Counted from the stretch's first letter, positions 34,784-46,080 are shown. The stretch is 64,000 nt of DNA from Bacteroidales bacterium (GCA_019454985.1 JACFNF010000004.1:1-64000); one strand, 5' to 3'. Notes: generated by a model not told the origin, from the letters alone. Program-made: numbers and translations.

Positions 34784-36106
34784 TTATAAAGCGAGCAACC
34801 AGGCCTGCGGGTTTTCATGCTGCCTGATCATGGCAAGCTGCTGAAGAGCCTCTTCTTCGTTTGGATATTCGCCATATGACACCCGCCACAGGCCATTATT
34901 GGTCTGACCAGCATAAAGTGCATGAAAACTTTTTTGATTGAGCATATTGATAAGCTTCTCGGCATTCGACTTATCTTTGAATGCTCCTGCAATGATATAA
35001 TAAGTTTTACCCCCAACTTTAAACGGTGATTTTTGTGACACTACTGTTTTGGGAGCAGGCTTTTCCGGAGGTAATACAATTTGCTCAGATATTACCGGTG
35101 AGGATACTTCAACCGGATGTTTTTCAGCAGATTCAGTCTCAACTGTCTGGCTATGATCATTGGCGTCAATTGTGCTATAAGGCACTGCTTCGGGCACTAT
35201 CTCGAGTTCAGTTTTGCGTGCGGGTTCTTCAGTAACAGGCGGTTTGGCGTCAACCTGGGCTTTATAACTTCCTGCCGGAATCAAATCGTTGACACCGGCT
35301 TTTGCCTTAAACAAATCATCGGTTGAAGTAGCCCCGTTGTCAGACGAAAATGCTCCTTCTATTGGGAATTTTTCGTAATTACTCAGGATATATTCATTTG
35401 GGCTCGAATAGAAAATCGGGAAAAGCGTAGCTTTCGATTTGTATTGTTGATACACAGAATTTACGGTCTGATAATTCATTCCTGCCCAAACGGCAAAGAT
35501 CAAAGTAGCAGCTGTTCCCACAACAGCCAGTTGTTTGCGAATGCGATTAGGCCGGCGTGAAGCCAACATTCTTCTTGGTGGCATTTCCGCCGCCTGATGT
35601 GATTCCGGTTTTAGCTTAGCCGGCTCTCTTTCGGGACGCGGGGGCGGACTGCTGAACACTTTCTCAACTTTCTGCTGAAAATCCTCGCGTTTCACCGGAG
35701 GCGACACAAAACTGCTTAACCCAAAGGAAGAGGCAAGATAATTCTGCGTTGTATCAGGCTCAAATACAAGCTGTTTGTCTTTATTGTAAAAGATACTACC
35801 GATGTTACGGAACTTAATCTTTTTACCCTCGTCCATCATGGTAATGCAACGAAGTACAAAACGGTCGAGTTTAGATTTTGCTTCCTGATAGGTCAGTTTT
35901 TCAAAACGGGCAATATGGCTCAACAATAATCCATCGTTGGTTCGCAACATCGGATTGAAGACTATTTCCCGATGAGGCGGCTTGAAATAATGCTTCATCG
36001 GATGAATATAGGCCGGATGATCCCGCGTGAGGAAGCCGCCCAGGCCGGGGATCACCACACATTCGTATTCATAAAGTAAATCAGCAATATAGCCTGCTAT
36101 CTTCAT
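34784..36106 (-). CDS. HU-CCDC81 and SPOR domain membrane protein
   Basis: A 440-residue protein with a bitopic layout. Residues 1-135 hold two HU-CCDC81-type domains (KIAGYIADLLYEYECVVIPGLGGF, then KFRNIGSIFYNKDKQLVFEP), which are HU/IHF-like folds. A proline-rich linker leads to one transmembrane helix at about 192-212. A long low-complexity periplasmic stretch leads to a SPOR domain at about 360-440 (YYIIAGAFKDKSNAEKL, then GLWRVSYGEYPNEEEAL), which binds denuded glycan strands at division sites. The HU-like part would lie in the cytoplasm. It may link the division septum to a cytoplasmic partner or DNA, but this is inference. Known in Bacteroidota; function not established. Confidence 0.85.
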   Translation of the reverse strand: MKIAGYIADLLYEYECVVIPGLGGFLTRDHPAYIHPMKHYFKPPHREIVFNPMLRTNDGLLLSHIARFEKLTYQEAKSKLDRFVLRCITMMDEGKKIKFRNIGSIFYNKDKQLVFEPDTTQNYLASSFGLSSFVSPPVKREDFQQKVEKVFSSPPPRPEREPAKLKPESHQAAEMPPRRMLASRRPNRIRKQLAVVGTAATLIFAVWAGMNYQTVNSVYQQYKSKATLFPIFYSSPNEYILSNYEKFPIEGAFSSDNGATSTDDLFKAKAGVNDLIPAGSYKAQVDAKPPVTEEPARKTELEIVPEAVPYSTIDANDHSQTVETESAEKHPVEVSSPVISEQIVLPPEKPAPKTVVSQKSPFKVGGKTYYIIAGAFKDKSNAEKLINMLNQKSFHALYAGQTNNGLWRVSYGEYPNEEEALQQLAMIRQHENPQAWLLAL

Positions 36107-36179
36107 TCCGCTTTGTCAGCCAATTAATGGAATTGTAACTTGTTTAGTTTGCTAAGATACATCTTTTTTACGGAAAATC

Positions 36180-36917
36180 TCAGAAAAAGTTGTGTATTTT
36201 TTTAAGGTCATCGGGTGTATCCACACCTATGTTTTGATACTCAGTGAGTCCCACAAAAACGGCATATCCATTTTCGAGCCAGCGAAGCTGTTCAAGCGAT
36301 TCGGTTTTTTCGAGCAAAGAGGGTGGTAAAGTACAAATGGCTTTCAAAACAGCAGCTTTATAGGCATAAAGTCCAATGTGTTTAAGAAACGGGAAGTCGT
36401 TTAAAGCATTTTTACCGGCTTGATTTCGAATGTATGGGATTGCATATCTGCTGAAATACAAGGCTTTACCATTTAAAGAGCTCACTACCTTTACCACATT
36501 TGGATTTTGAAGTTCGTTTGCATCCCGTATTTGGTGTGCCAAAGTGGCAATTTCAGCCCCGGGCCTTTCGAGCAGACGCACAAGCTGGTCAATCTGTTCC
36601 GGATTGATGAGCGGCTCATCGCCTTGAATATTGACTACCGCATCGAAATGCTCATTTTGCTTTTGCAGCGCTTCAAAGCAACGGTCGGTTCCGCTTTGAT
36701 GGTCTTCCCGGGTCATCACGGCTCTTCCGCCAAAAGCAATCACCGCATCGAAAATCCGTTGATCATCGGTGGCAACCACTAAACTGCTCAATGTTTTCGA
36801 CAGTTGGCATCGTTCGTACACACGTTGAATCATTGGTTTACCGGCAATATCAGCCAATGGTTTGCCGGGAAAACGGCTCGAGGCATAACGTGCCGGAATC
36901 ACGCCCAGGACTTTCAT
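36180..36917 (-). CDS. kdsB: 3-deoxy-manno-octulosonate cytidylyltransferase
   Basis: A 245-residue enzyme that makes CMP-Kdo from CTP and Kdo, the activated sugar for the inner core of lipopolysaccharide. The N-terminal nucleotide-binding motif VIPARYASSRFPGKPLADIAGKPMIQ occupies residues 6-31 (quoted by position), and the QGDEPLI and TALA-like HQIRDANE segments follow at about 99 and 128. Length and motifs match KdsB. It lies 22 bp after the deoxynucleoside kinase gene on the same strand. Confidence 0.96.
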   Translation of the reverse strand: MKVLGVIPARYASSRFPGKPLADIAGKPMIQRVYERCQLSKTLSSLVVATDDQRIFDAVIAFGGRAVMTREDHQSGTDRCFEALQKQNEHFDAVVNIQGDEPLINPEQIDQLVRLLERPGAEIATLAHQIRDANELQNPNVVKVVSSLNGKALYFSRYAIPYIRNQAGKNALNDFPFLKHIGLYAYKAAVLKAICTLPPSLLEKTESLEQLRWLENGYAVFVGLTEYQNIGVDTPDDLKKIHNFF

Positions 36918-36939
36918 CGGATCCAGATTTAATGATGGG

Positions 36940-37551
36940 TTAAAAAAGTCCGTGCAGGTTGGCGTTTACACTTTCGATCACAGAAGCCAGATCAGCAGGC
37001 TTTTCCAGATCAATCTCATCCACTTCAACAATGAGCAGTTTGCCAATGGTGTATTTTGAAATCCAGGCTTCATAACGTTCATTAAGGTGTTTCAGATAGT
37101 CGAGGCGAATGGATGCTTCGTATTCTCTCCCACGTTTTTGTATCTGACTAACTAAGGTTGGCACCGATGCCCGAAGGTAGATAAGCAAATCCGGAGGCTG
37201 AATAAACTGGGCCATCAGCTCAAACAAAGAAGTGTAATTACTGAAATCACGCGATGACATCAGATTCATCGCATGCAGGTTTGGGGCAAAGATATAGGCA
37301 TCCTCATAAATAGTCCTATCCTGAACCACGGTTTTACCGCTGTTGCGAATATCAATCACCTGCCTGAAACGACTATTGAGAAAATAAACCTGCAAATTAA
37401 ATGACCAACGCTGCATATCTTCATAAAAGCTATGGAGATAAGGGTTGTTTTCTACATCCTCGTAATGAGGCTGCCAGCCAAAATGCTTTGATAGCAGTCG
37501 GGTAAGGGTTGTTTTACCGGAACCGATGTTTCCTGAAATGGCGATATGCAT
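36940..37551 (-). CDS. Deoxynucleoside kinase
   Basis: A 203-residue P-loop kinase of the dNK/dGK family that phosphorylates deoxynucleosides for DNA precursor salvage. The P-loop GNIGSGKTT is at residues 7-15, the substrate-binding DRTIYEDAYIF motif is at about 79-89, and the lid region with RGREYEASIRLDYLKHLNERYEAW is at about 140-163 (quoted by position). The EDV... region at 36 fits substrate recognition. The substrate preference (adenosine or guanosine type) cannot be decided by eye. It sits between kdsB and the GH3 gene. Confidence 0.93.
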   Translation of the reverse strand: MHIAISGNIGSGKTTLTRLLSKHFGWQPHYEDVENNPYLHSFYEDMQRWSFNLQVYFLNSRFRQVIDIRNSGKTVVQDRTIYEDAYIFAPNLHAMNLMSSRDFSNYTSLFELMAQFIQPPDLLIYLRASVPTLVSQIQKRGREYEASIRLDYLKHLNERYEAWISKYTIGKLLIVEVDEIDLEKPADLASVIESVNANLHGLF

Positions 37552-37592
37552 AAGGAAAGTTTTTCTGCAAATGTAAGCTTTGCAACGATTGG

Positions 37593-39107
37593 TTAATCAA
37601 TCAAAGGAAGAATTTGTTCGAGCAGGATTCTGTCGTTCGACAAGCGGGGAACTTTGTTTTGTCCTCCAAGCTTACCATTCATTTTCAACCAGTTATAAAA
37701 AGTCCCGGGTTTTGCCTGATGGACAACAGGGGGCTTTAATATCAGATTATGATATCGTTTGGCCTCATAATCACTGTTGAGCGATTTCAACGCATTGTCG
37801 AGGGTTTCGACAAAAAATCCCAGGTTTTCAGGTTCTTTCTCAAACTCAATGATCCACTCGTGATAAGCAGTATTACGATCGGGAAGAAAATGCGGCCCTG
37901 CCGTATAATCGGTGATCACAGCGGCACATTTGGCGCTGGCAATGGCCAATGCCTTGTCGGCATTGTGCACCATGAGCTCTTCGCCAAAAGTATTGATATA
38001 GCTTTTGGTGCGCCCCGAAATCTTGACTCTGTACGGACTAAGTGAAGTAAAAGTAACCGTATCGCCAATTTGATAACGCCAAAGTCCTGCATTGGTTGTA
38101 ATGACCACGGCATAGTTTCGCCAGATTTCAACTTCACTTAGTCGCAATGTTTTAGGGTTTTCATCGTCCAGATTTTCAACCGGAATGAACTCATAAAAGA
38201 TCCCATAGTCAAGCATCAGTAAAAGTTCGTTGCGGTCTGACATATCCTGAATACCAAAAAAACCTTCCGAGGCATTGTAGGTTTCCATATAGTGCATGCC
38301 GGCCAATGGAATAAGCTGCAAGAATTGGCTACGGTATGGTTCAAAACTTACCCCACCATGAAAAAAGACCTCGAGATTGGGCCAGACCTGAGTGACATTT
38401 TCTGCTTTACTGATACTCAATATTTTATTCAACAAAACCAACATCCACGAGGGCACACCCGATATGCTCGTAACGTCATTTAAGATGGTTTCATTGGCCA
38501 TTTTTTCGATTTTCGACTCCCATTCGTCCATCAGGGCAATGTTAAGGTTGGGAGTTTTCAAAAGTTGAACCCAGAAAGGAAGGTTTTGGATCAGGATCGC
38601 CGAAAGGTCGCCATCATAATAAGAGCTGTTGCTCACTTCCGTAATGCTATGACTGCCGCCCATCACCAAACTGCGCCCATCGAACACTCGGGTGTCGGGG
38701 AAGTTGTTTACATAAAGCGAGAGCATATCTTTTCCTCCACGAAAATGGCATTCTTCGAGAGCGGAATTGCTCACGGGAATGAATTTGCTTTTACCAGACG
38801 AAGTGCCCGAGGATTTGGCAAACCATTTTATTTCTTCGGGCCAGAGGATGTTTTGTTCGCCTTGTCTCAGGCGATCAATATAGGGTTGAAGGTCTTCGTA
38901 GGAGTTTACCGGAACACGTTCTGCAAAGGTATCATATGACTGAATGGATTTGTAGTCGTATTTTTTACCCCATTCAGTGGTTTTCCCCTGATGAATAAGT
39001 CGCCGGAGCCACTCCTCCTGCACCTCATGCGGATATTTGATAAAGAGTTCGATCTGATGAATGCGTTTTCGCATCAGCCACGACATCAATGTATTGAGTA
39101 TTGCCAT
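37593..39107 (-). CDS. GH3 family acyl-adenylate enzyme
   Basis: A 504-residue member of the GH3 auxin-responsive promoter family, the ANL-type enzymes that in plants conjugate amino acids to acyl hormones such as jasmonate and auxin. The phosphate-binding SSGTSSGKSKFIPVS lies at about residues 94-108, YNASEGFFGIQD near 277, and the hinge motif LWRYQIGDTVTFTS near 345. Bacteroidota commonly carry one GH3 protein of unknown substrate. It is in the minus-strand series with lptF/G upstream and a deoxynucleoside kinase downstream (41 bp). The acyl-adenylate chemistry follows from the family; the substrate is unknown. Confidence 0.93.
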   Translation of the reverse strand: MAILNTLMSWLMRKRIHQIELFIKYPHEVQEEWLRRLIHQGKTTEWGKKYDYKSIQSYDTFAERVPVNSYEDLQPYIDRLRQGEQNILWPEEIKWFAKSSGTSSGKSKFIPVSNSALEECHFRGGKDMLSLYVNNFPDTRVFDGRSLVMGGSHSITEVSNSSYYDGDLSAILIQNLPFWVQLLKTPNLNIALMDEWESKIEKMANETILNDVTSISGVPSWMLVLLNKILSISKAENVTQVWPNLEVFFHGGVSFEPYRSQFLQLIPLAGMHYMETYNASEGFFGIQDMSDRNELLLMLDYGIFYEFIPVENLDDENPKTLRLSEVEIWRNYAVVITTNAGLWRYQIGDTVTFTSLSPYRVKISGRTKSYINTFGEELMVHNADKALAIASAKCAAVITDYTAGPHFLPDRNTAYHEWIIEFEKEPENLGFFVETLDNALKSLNSDYEAKRYHNLILKPPVVHQAKPGTFYNWLKMNGKLGGQNKVPRLSNDRILLEQILPLID

Positions 39108-39135
39108 CCGATAAATGTTCAGAATGGTTAGACGA

Positions 39136-40212
39136 CTATTTCGGCGCTTTTATATAAAGGTATATGCCGATGATAAAGAACAATATGTTGGGTATCCAGG
39201 CGGCAATCCAGGGTTTTAGGTTCCCAAAAGTAGCAAAAACCGTTGAAACCTGCATGAATAATATGTATGAGAAAGCCAATGCGATACCTGCCCCAAGGTG
39301 CATACCGATACCCCCCCTCACCTTTCGGCTCGACAAAGAGGCGCCAATAAATGTGAGGATGAGGATAGCTCCGGGCGAAGCAATACGCTTGTTCATTTCA
39401 ACCTGATAAAGGGTTACCTGATCGTTTCCTTTGAGTCTTTCCTGAGCAATATGATGTTTTAATTCCCAGAAATTCATCACCTCAAAATCTTCCTTGATCT
39501 CATACAGATCGGTAGTTTTCAATGGTAGCAAAGTATCTTTCCGGGCGCCTTTTTTCAATATCTCTTTCTCTCCTTTAATCCAACGTTCGGCATAGGTAAC
39601 AATATGCCACAGGCTGTCGGCAGTGTCGCGTTCAATGCGATCGGAACTCAGTTTATAGACCAGATTCTGATCATCATATTTTTCGAGCGTAAATCGGTAA
39701 CCCGTATGTTGTGAGCTATTATAGTTTTCGACATATACAAACACACCTTTTTCAATCTGAAGATGGATGTTACGTTTGCGGTCTTTGGTCAGCTGCTCCA
39801 TATATTTCCCTTTAAAATCGCGGCGCAGCTCATTAGTTCTCGGAATAAGAAAGTTACCTAAATAGGCCGATATCAGGGCAAGCAAAACGGAGGCCATCAA
39901 ATAAGGTCGCATCATACGCCGGAAGCTGACTCCGCTACTGAGGATAGCAATAATTTCGGTATTGCCCGCCATTTTGGAGGTAAAAAAGATGACGGATATG
40001 AATGTGAAGAGATAAACAAAGAGGTTGATAAAATAAGGAATGAAATTCAAATAATAATCAAAAATGATAGCCTGCAAAGGGGCTTTGTTTTTTAAAAAAT
40101 CCTCGATATTCTCGCTCACATCGAAAATGATCACAATGATGATGAGCAAAGAAATGGCATAAACAAAAGTCCCAAGAAACTTTTTAATGATATACCAGTC
40201 AATGATTTTCAT
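39136..40212 (-). CDS. LptF/LptG family LPS export permease
   Basis: A 358-residue membrane protein of the YjgP/YjgQ family. The ATG at 40212 gives MKIIDWYIIKKFLGTFVYAI, the normal N-terminus; the frame further upstream lies inside tgt and lacks a sensible start. Three helices near the N-terminus and three at the C-terminus flank a large periplasmic domain of about 170 residues. As part of the LptBFG ABC transporter it extracts lipopolysaccharide from the inner membrane. Only one of the pair is present here. It follows tgt by 8 bp and precedes GH3 by 28 bp. Confidence 0.92.
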   Translation of the reverse strand: MKIIDWYIIKKFLGTFVYAISLLIIIVIIFDVSENIEDFLKNKAPLQAIIFDYYLNFIPYFINLFVYLFTFISVIFFTSKMAGNTEIIAILSSGVSFRRMMRPYLMASVLLALISAYLGNFLIPRTNELRRDFKGKYMEQLTKDRKRNIHLQIEKGVFVYVENYNSSQHTGYRFTLEKYDDQNLVYKLSSDRIERDTADSLWHIVTYAERWIKGEKEILKKGARKDTLLPLKTTDLYEIKEDFEVMNFWELKHHIAQERLKGNDQVTLYQVEMNKRIASPGAILILTFIGASLSSRKVRGGIGMHLGAGIALAFSYILFMQVSTVFATFGNLKPWIAAWIPNILFFIIGIYLYIKAPK

Positions 40213-40220
40213 ACCACAAA

Positions 40221-41351
40221 CTAAAGGCGTTGCATCAACCGTAAGACCATTTGGTTTTTCCATGAAGCAAAATCGCCGCTCAGAATATGTTTTCTTGCTT
40301 CGCGCACTAACCACAGATAGAACCCCAAATTGTGAACGCTGGCAATCATCGCACCAAGCATTTCTTTGGCAGCAAAAAGATGCCGCAAATATGCCCGCGA
40401 ATACTGACTATCCACAAATACCAAGCCATTGGAGTCAATCGCACCAAAATCGTTTTTCCATTTTTCATTTTTGATGTTGATGATTCCTTCAGAGGTAAAC
40501 AACATTCCGTTACGACCGTTGCGGGTTGGCATCACACAATCAAACATATCCACACCTAAAGCTATGCTTTCGAGAATATTGGCCGGTGTTCCTACACCCA
40601 TCAGATAGCGGGGTTTGTCGGTAGGCAGGATCGAACACACTAATTGGGTCATTTCGTACATTGTTTCATGTGGTTCGCCAACCGACAGCCCTCCGATGGC
40701 ATTGCCCGAAGCTCCTTTAGAAGCAATGGTTTCAGCCGACTGAATTCTCAAATCACGATAAGTGCTCCCCTGAACGATGGGGAAAAGCGCCTGCTGATGC
40801 CCATAAAGGGGCTGGGTTTCTTTAAAGCGGGTCAGGCAGCGATCGAGCCAGCGATGGGTGATTTCGGCCGAACGCAAAGCATAGCCATAATCGCAGGGAT
40901 AAGGAGTACATTCGTCAAAAGCCATCACGATGTCAGCGCCAATGATACGCTGGATATCCATCACATTTTCAGGGGTGAACTGATGCCGGCTGCCATCAAT
41001 GTGAGATTGAAAAACCACTCCTTCTTCGGTAAGCTTACGTCGGGCACTGAGCGAATACACCTGATAACCACCACTATCCGTCAGAATCGGGCGATCCCAA
41101 TTGTTAAAACGGTGCAAACCACCGGCTTGGGATAAAATGTCCAATCCTGGTCTGAGATACAAATGGTAGGTATTTCCAAGGATGATGCGGGCATTGATAT
41201 CATTTTTCAATTCGCGCTGATGCACAGCCTTTACGGTACCAGCCGTACCGACAGGCATAAAAACAGGCGTCTCGATGCTGCCATGACCAGTGGTCAGAAT
41301 GCCGGCACGTGCTGAACTTTTTGAATCGCTCCCCTGAATACTGAACTCCAT
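40221..41351 (-). CDS. tgt: tRNA-guanine transglycosylase
   Basis: A 376-residue enzyme that swaps guanine 34 for preQ1 in the wobble position of tRNAs for Asp, Asn, His and Tyr. The ATG at 41351 is used; upstream in-frame TTG lies in the promoter. The TIM-barrel has the motif GTAGTVKAV near residue 38, the catalytic region TDSGGYQVYSL near 91-101, and the VDMFDCVMPTRNGRNGM segment with the second catalytic Asp near 268-284 (positions approximate). The minus-strand -7 element TATCTTTG (41375-41368) is just upstream, so a leader of only about 10 nt is expected. The C-terminus runs to the usual zinc-binding region, though with Cys and His partly replaced by Val, Asp, Ser and Gln (FVDSQYSRAYLRHLF). 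Confidence 0.95.
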   Translation of the reverse strand: MEFSIQGSDSKSSARAGILTTGHGSIETPVFMPVGTAGTVKAVHQRELKNDINARIILGNTYHLYLRPGLDILSQAGGLHRFNNWDRPILTDSGGYQVYSLSARRKLTEEGVVFQSHIDGSRHQFTPENVMDIQRIIGADIVMAFDECTPYPCDYGYALRSAEITHRWLDRCLTRFKETQPLYGHQQALFPIVQGSTYRDLRIQSAETIASKGASGNAIGGLSVGEPHETMYEMTQLVCSILPTDKPRYLMGVGTPANILESIALGVDMFDCVMPTRNGRNGMLFTSEGIINIKNEKWKNDFGAIDSNGLVFVDSQYSRAYLRHLFAAKEMLGAMIASVHNLGFYLWLVREARKHILSGDFASWKNQMVLRLMQRL

Positions 41352-41367
41352 CCCGTCAAAATTTGCG

Positions 41368-41375
41368 CAAAGATA
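41368..41375 (-). promoter_or_regulatory. -7 element of the tgt operon
   Basis: CAAAGATA on the plus strand reads TATCTTTG on the minus strand, matching TAnnTTTG, 16 bp upstream of the tgt ATG. The facing element TATTTTTG at 41396-41403 serves the divergent glycosyltransferase gene. Neither has a consensus -33 element. Confidence 0.5.
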
Positions 41376-41424
41376 GCCAATTCCCAAAGATTGGATATTT
41401 TTGCAATCTTAAAAAAACCAGTCT

Positions 41425-42564
41425 GTGTGGATTGATCTCAATTTTAACCTGCTCACATACATAGCTTTAGGCATAACTTCTTTTTCGCTGCTCGTTCAGA
41501 TGGCCTATTATTGGGGGCTGTTTTCACGTTTGGCATTCTACAAAAACATGGAAAGTTCTCCCAACGATGAGCAGTTACCGCCGGTATCCGTGGTTATTTC
41601 GGCCCGCAATGCCGTGCTCGACCTTGAAAAAAACCTTCCTTACATCCTCTATCAGGATTATCCACAGTTCGAAGTGGTTGTTGTCAACGATTCATCCGAT
41701 GATGGCACCGAAGAATTTCTGACTGAACTGGCACGTTACGAACCAAAGTTGAACATTGTTCACATTCGTCAAAACCTGAACTTTTTTCATGGGAAGAAAT
41801 TCCCGTTAAGTCTCGGTATCAAATCAGCCAAAAATGAGTTGTTGCTTTTTACGGATGCTGATTGTCGTCCAAAATCCGACAAATGGATTCGGTGCATGAT
41901 CTCACATTATCAGGAAGGCACCGAAATTGTGCTGGGTTATGGCCCTTATACCGGTGCAAAGGGTCTTCTCGGATTTCTGCAACGATTTGACACTCTGCAA
42001 ATAGCCATACTCTACCTGTCAAAAGCTTTAGCCGGAAGACCCTATATGGGAGTCGGGCGAAATCTTTCGTACCTGAAAAGTTTGTTTATGGATAACAAGG
42101 GTTTCATTTCGCATTACAACATTCCTTCGGGCGACGACGATCTTTTTATCCAGCAAGTGGCCAATAAACGCAATTGTCGGGTAGCTCTTGAAAAAGCCTC
42201 ATTCACCTTTTCCGAACCTGAAAAAACTTTTAGCAGCTGGATCCGTCAGAAAAGACGGCATCTCACCACAGGTAAATATTACAAGCCAGGTATTAAATTT
42301 CAGCTTTCATTGTTTGCATTCAGCCAGTTCAGTTTTTATGCAAGCCTTGTATGGCTGCTGTTATTGCACATTCATCCGGTTTTTCCGGCAGGATTCTTTC
42401 TGCTGCATTATATCCAGCAACTCGTCATTTTTGGCAAAAGCAGCAAAACGCTTCACGAAAAATTTCCCTTCTATCTCAGCCCTATCGCTGAAATCTTTTT
42501 TATTATTTTTAACCCCTTACTCATCTTCATCAATAGCGTGACAAAACCTATTAAATGGATGTAA
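41425..42564 (+). CDS. Family 2 glycosyltransferase, membrane-anchored
   Basis: A 379-residue GT2 enzyme beginning with GTG at 41425, 21 bp after a TATTTTTG -7 element (41396-41403). Residues 10-35 are a transmembrane helix. The GT-A domain has VSVVISARNA near 53-62, VVVNDSSDDGTEEF near 86-99 and the metal-binding TDADC near 149-153. QxxRRxxW-type sequence RQKRRHL follows near 275. Two or three helices end the protein. It probably transfers a sugar to a lipid or polysaccharide at the inner membrane. It overlaps the downstream ECF sigma gene by 10 bp. Confidence 0.9.
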   Translation: MWIDLNFNLLTYIALGITSFSLLVQMAYYWGLFSRLAFYKNMESSPNDEQLPPVSVVISARNAVLDLEKNLPYILYQDYPQFEVVVVNDSSDDGTEEFLTELARYEPKLNIVHIRQNLNFFHGKKFPLSLGIKSAKNELLLFTDADCRPKSDKWIRCMISHYQEGTEIVLGYGPYTGAKGLLGFLQRFDTLQIAILYLSKALAGRPYMGVGRNLSYLKSLFMDNKGFISHYNIPSGDDDLFIQQVANKRNCRVALEKASFTFSEPEKTFSSWIRQKRRHLTTGKYYKPGIKFQLSLFAFSQFSFYASLVWLLLLHIHPVFPAGFFLLHYIQQLVIFGKSSKTLHEKFPFYLSPIAEIFFIIFNPLLIFINSVTKPIKWM

Positions 42565-43160
42565 AACAGCGTCTTACTGAAAAAGGGCAGCGAGATTTCG
42601 ATCTCATCCAGCGTGCATTGAGCCGGCACGACCAGTCTGCTTATGCCCAACTGCTTCAGTATTATCGCGAGCCGGTGTATTATCTCATGCTTAAGATGAC
42701 AGGAAATGTTTATGATGCCGAAGATTGCACCATCGAAGCTTTTGGCAAGGCATTCAAGAAGTTGGATCAATATGTTCCCGAATATGGTTTCAGTACCTGG
42801 CTTTTCCGGATAGCCACAAACAATTGCATTGATTTTCAAAGGAAAAACAAGATTCATACGATCTCGTTTTCCGAGACTGAAAAAGAAAAACGCAATTATT
42901 CCGATCTTTTGAAAGCCGAAAGCAGTTCTGACCCGGAGGCATCCGTAATTCATTCTCAAAAACTGATGCATGTGAGGCAAGTGGTCGAAAAACTCAAACC
43001 TCATTATCGCAGTCTGATCGAGATGCGTTATTACGAAGAAATGAGTTACGAGGAAATTGCTGAAAAAATGCATCTCCCGCTCGGCACTGTCAAAGCCCAG
43101 TTATTCAGGGCAAGAGAATTTCTTTTTCAACTTTTAAAAAGGTCGCAGGATAAGATTTAG
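42555..43160 (+). CDS. ECF-type RNA polymerase sigma factor
   Basis: A 201-residue sigma factor with regions 2 and 4. Region 2 covers about 22-95 (QSAYAQLLQYYREPVYYLMLKMTGN, DAEDCTIEAFGKAFKKL, FSTWLFRIATNNCIDFQRK; quoted by position). Region 4 covers about 135-195 with LIEMRYYEEMSYEEIAEKM and the helix LPLGTVKAQLFRAREFL. It starts 10 bp inside the end of the glycosyltransferase gene, so it is translated from the same message. No anti-sigma gene is adjacent. It is unrelated in neighbourhood to the ECF sigma at 8.8 kb and lacks its palindrome. Confidence 0.93.
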   Translation: MDVKQRLTEKGQRDFDLIQRALSRHDQSAYAQLLQYYREPVYYLMLKMTGNVYDAEDCTIEAFGKAFKKLDQYVPEYGFSTWLFRIATNNCIDFQRKNKIHTISFSETEKEKRNYSDLLKAESSSDPEASVIHSQKLMHVRQVVEKLKPHYRSLIEMRYYEEMSYEEIAEKMHLPLGTVKAQLFRAREFLFQLLKRSQDKI

Positions 43161-43192
43161 ACACCAATCTGGCCAATCCGGCATTGTTTCTT

Positions 43193-43200
43193 TATCTTTG
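43193..43200 (+). promoter_or_regulatory. -7 element of hutU
   Basis: TATCTTTG matches TAnnTTTG and lies 22 bp before the ATG. The -33 region is not recognisable. Confidence 0.45.
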
Positions 43201-43222
43201 CAACTCCAAATTAACCTGACGC

Positions 43223-45232
<2,010 letters not shown>

Positions 45233-45336
45233 AACAAAAAGAAATAAATAATGCAACTTTGGCTCCATTAGTGTTGTCTTACAGAAAATCTAAATTGTAG
45301 CACGATTATTGTATATTATTAACTAAAACTGTGAAT

Positions 45337-46080
45337 ATGAAACAAAGATTACTTTTCCTTATTATGGCATTGCTCGGCAGCAGCTTGGCCGGTGCACAGT
45401 CGCTGTCCCTTTTTTATGAAGGCGAACAATTGGCTAATGGCCAAGAAGTTGAAATTGTGAGCGAGCTTAACGAAGATCCTTATTATGAAATGATCGCCTT
45501 TGCGCAGGTGAAAAACAATACCGATCGCGAAGTTTCGGTCATGGTTCGTCGCATCACCCACTCAGTGGTGGACGGAACCGAAAATCAGTTCTGCTGGTCG
45601 GCATGTTATCCGCCTTTTGTTGATGTATCTTCGGTACCATACCCCATCCCCGGCAATGAAATGACCCCCGAAGGCATTTTCTCCGGTCATTACCTCCCGC
45701 AATCAAAAACCGGCACCTCAGTGTTGGAATACTCTTTCTTTATTGAAGGGGATCCAAACGACAGCATTTCGTTTGTTGTTAAATTTAAGGTAGAAGCCGT
45801 TGGTTTGGCCGACAGAAAAGAAAAGGCCTCCATCAGCAATGCCTATCCCAATCCCGCTAACGGAATGGTGAACTTCGATCTCGACCTTGGCAACAATGAA
45901 CGTAACGCTCGATTGGTCATTCAAAATCTGCTCGGGCAGCCTCTGCTTGAACAAGTGATTGAGCCCGGAGCAAAGCATCTGAGCATTCCTGTAAGCGAAC
46001 TCAGAGAAGGTGTTTATTTCTACACCCTCTATATTGACAACAAAAATATTGTCAGCAAAAAACTCGTCATTCGAAGATAA
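45337..46080 (+). CDS. Small secreted protein with T9SS sorting domain
   Basis: A 247-residue exported protein from the ATG at 45337; a GTG two codons upstream is also in frame. Residues 1-21 are a signal peptide. The middle 130 residues form a beta-sandwich-like domain of unknown family with a pair of Cys residues (FCWSACYPPF) that could form a disulphide. The last 80 residues are a type A T9SS sorting domain (ISNAYPNPANGMVNFDL, then LREGVYFYTLYI and SKKLVIRR), so it is secreted by the type IX system. A strong terminator follows. The function is unknown. Confidence 0.85.
   Translation: MKQRLLFLIMALLGSSLAGAQSLSLFYEGEQLANGQEVEIVSELNEDPYYEMIAFAQVKNNTDREVSVMVRRITHSVVDGTENQFCWSACYPPFVDVSSVPYPIPGNEMTPEGIFSGHYLPQSKTGTSVLEYSFFIEGDPNDSISFVVKFKVEAVGLADRKEKASISNAYPNPANGMVNFDLDLGNNERNARLVIQNLLGQPLLEQVIEPGAKHLSIPVSELREGVYFYTLYIDNKNIVSKKLVIRR

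Noticed and set aside
41657..41665. A perfect TTATCCACA DnaA box
   Set aside because: Single copy inside the glycosyltransferase coding region; one such match is expected by chance in a window of this size, and no cluster is present near dnaA.
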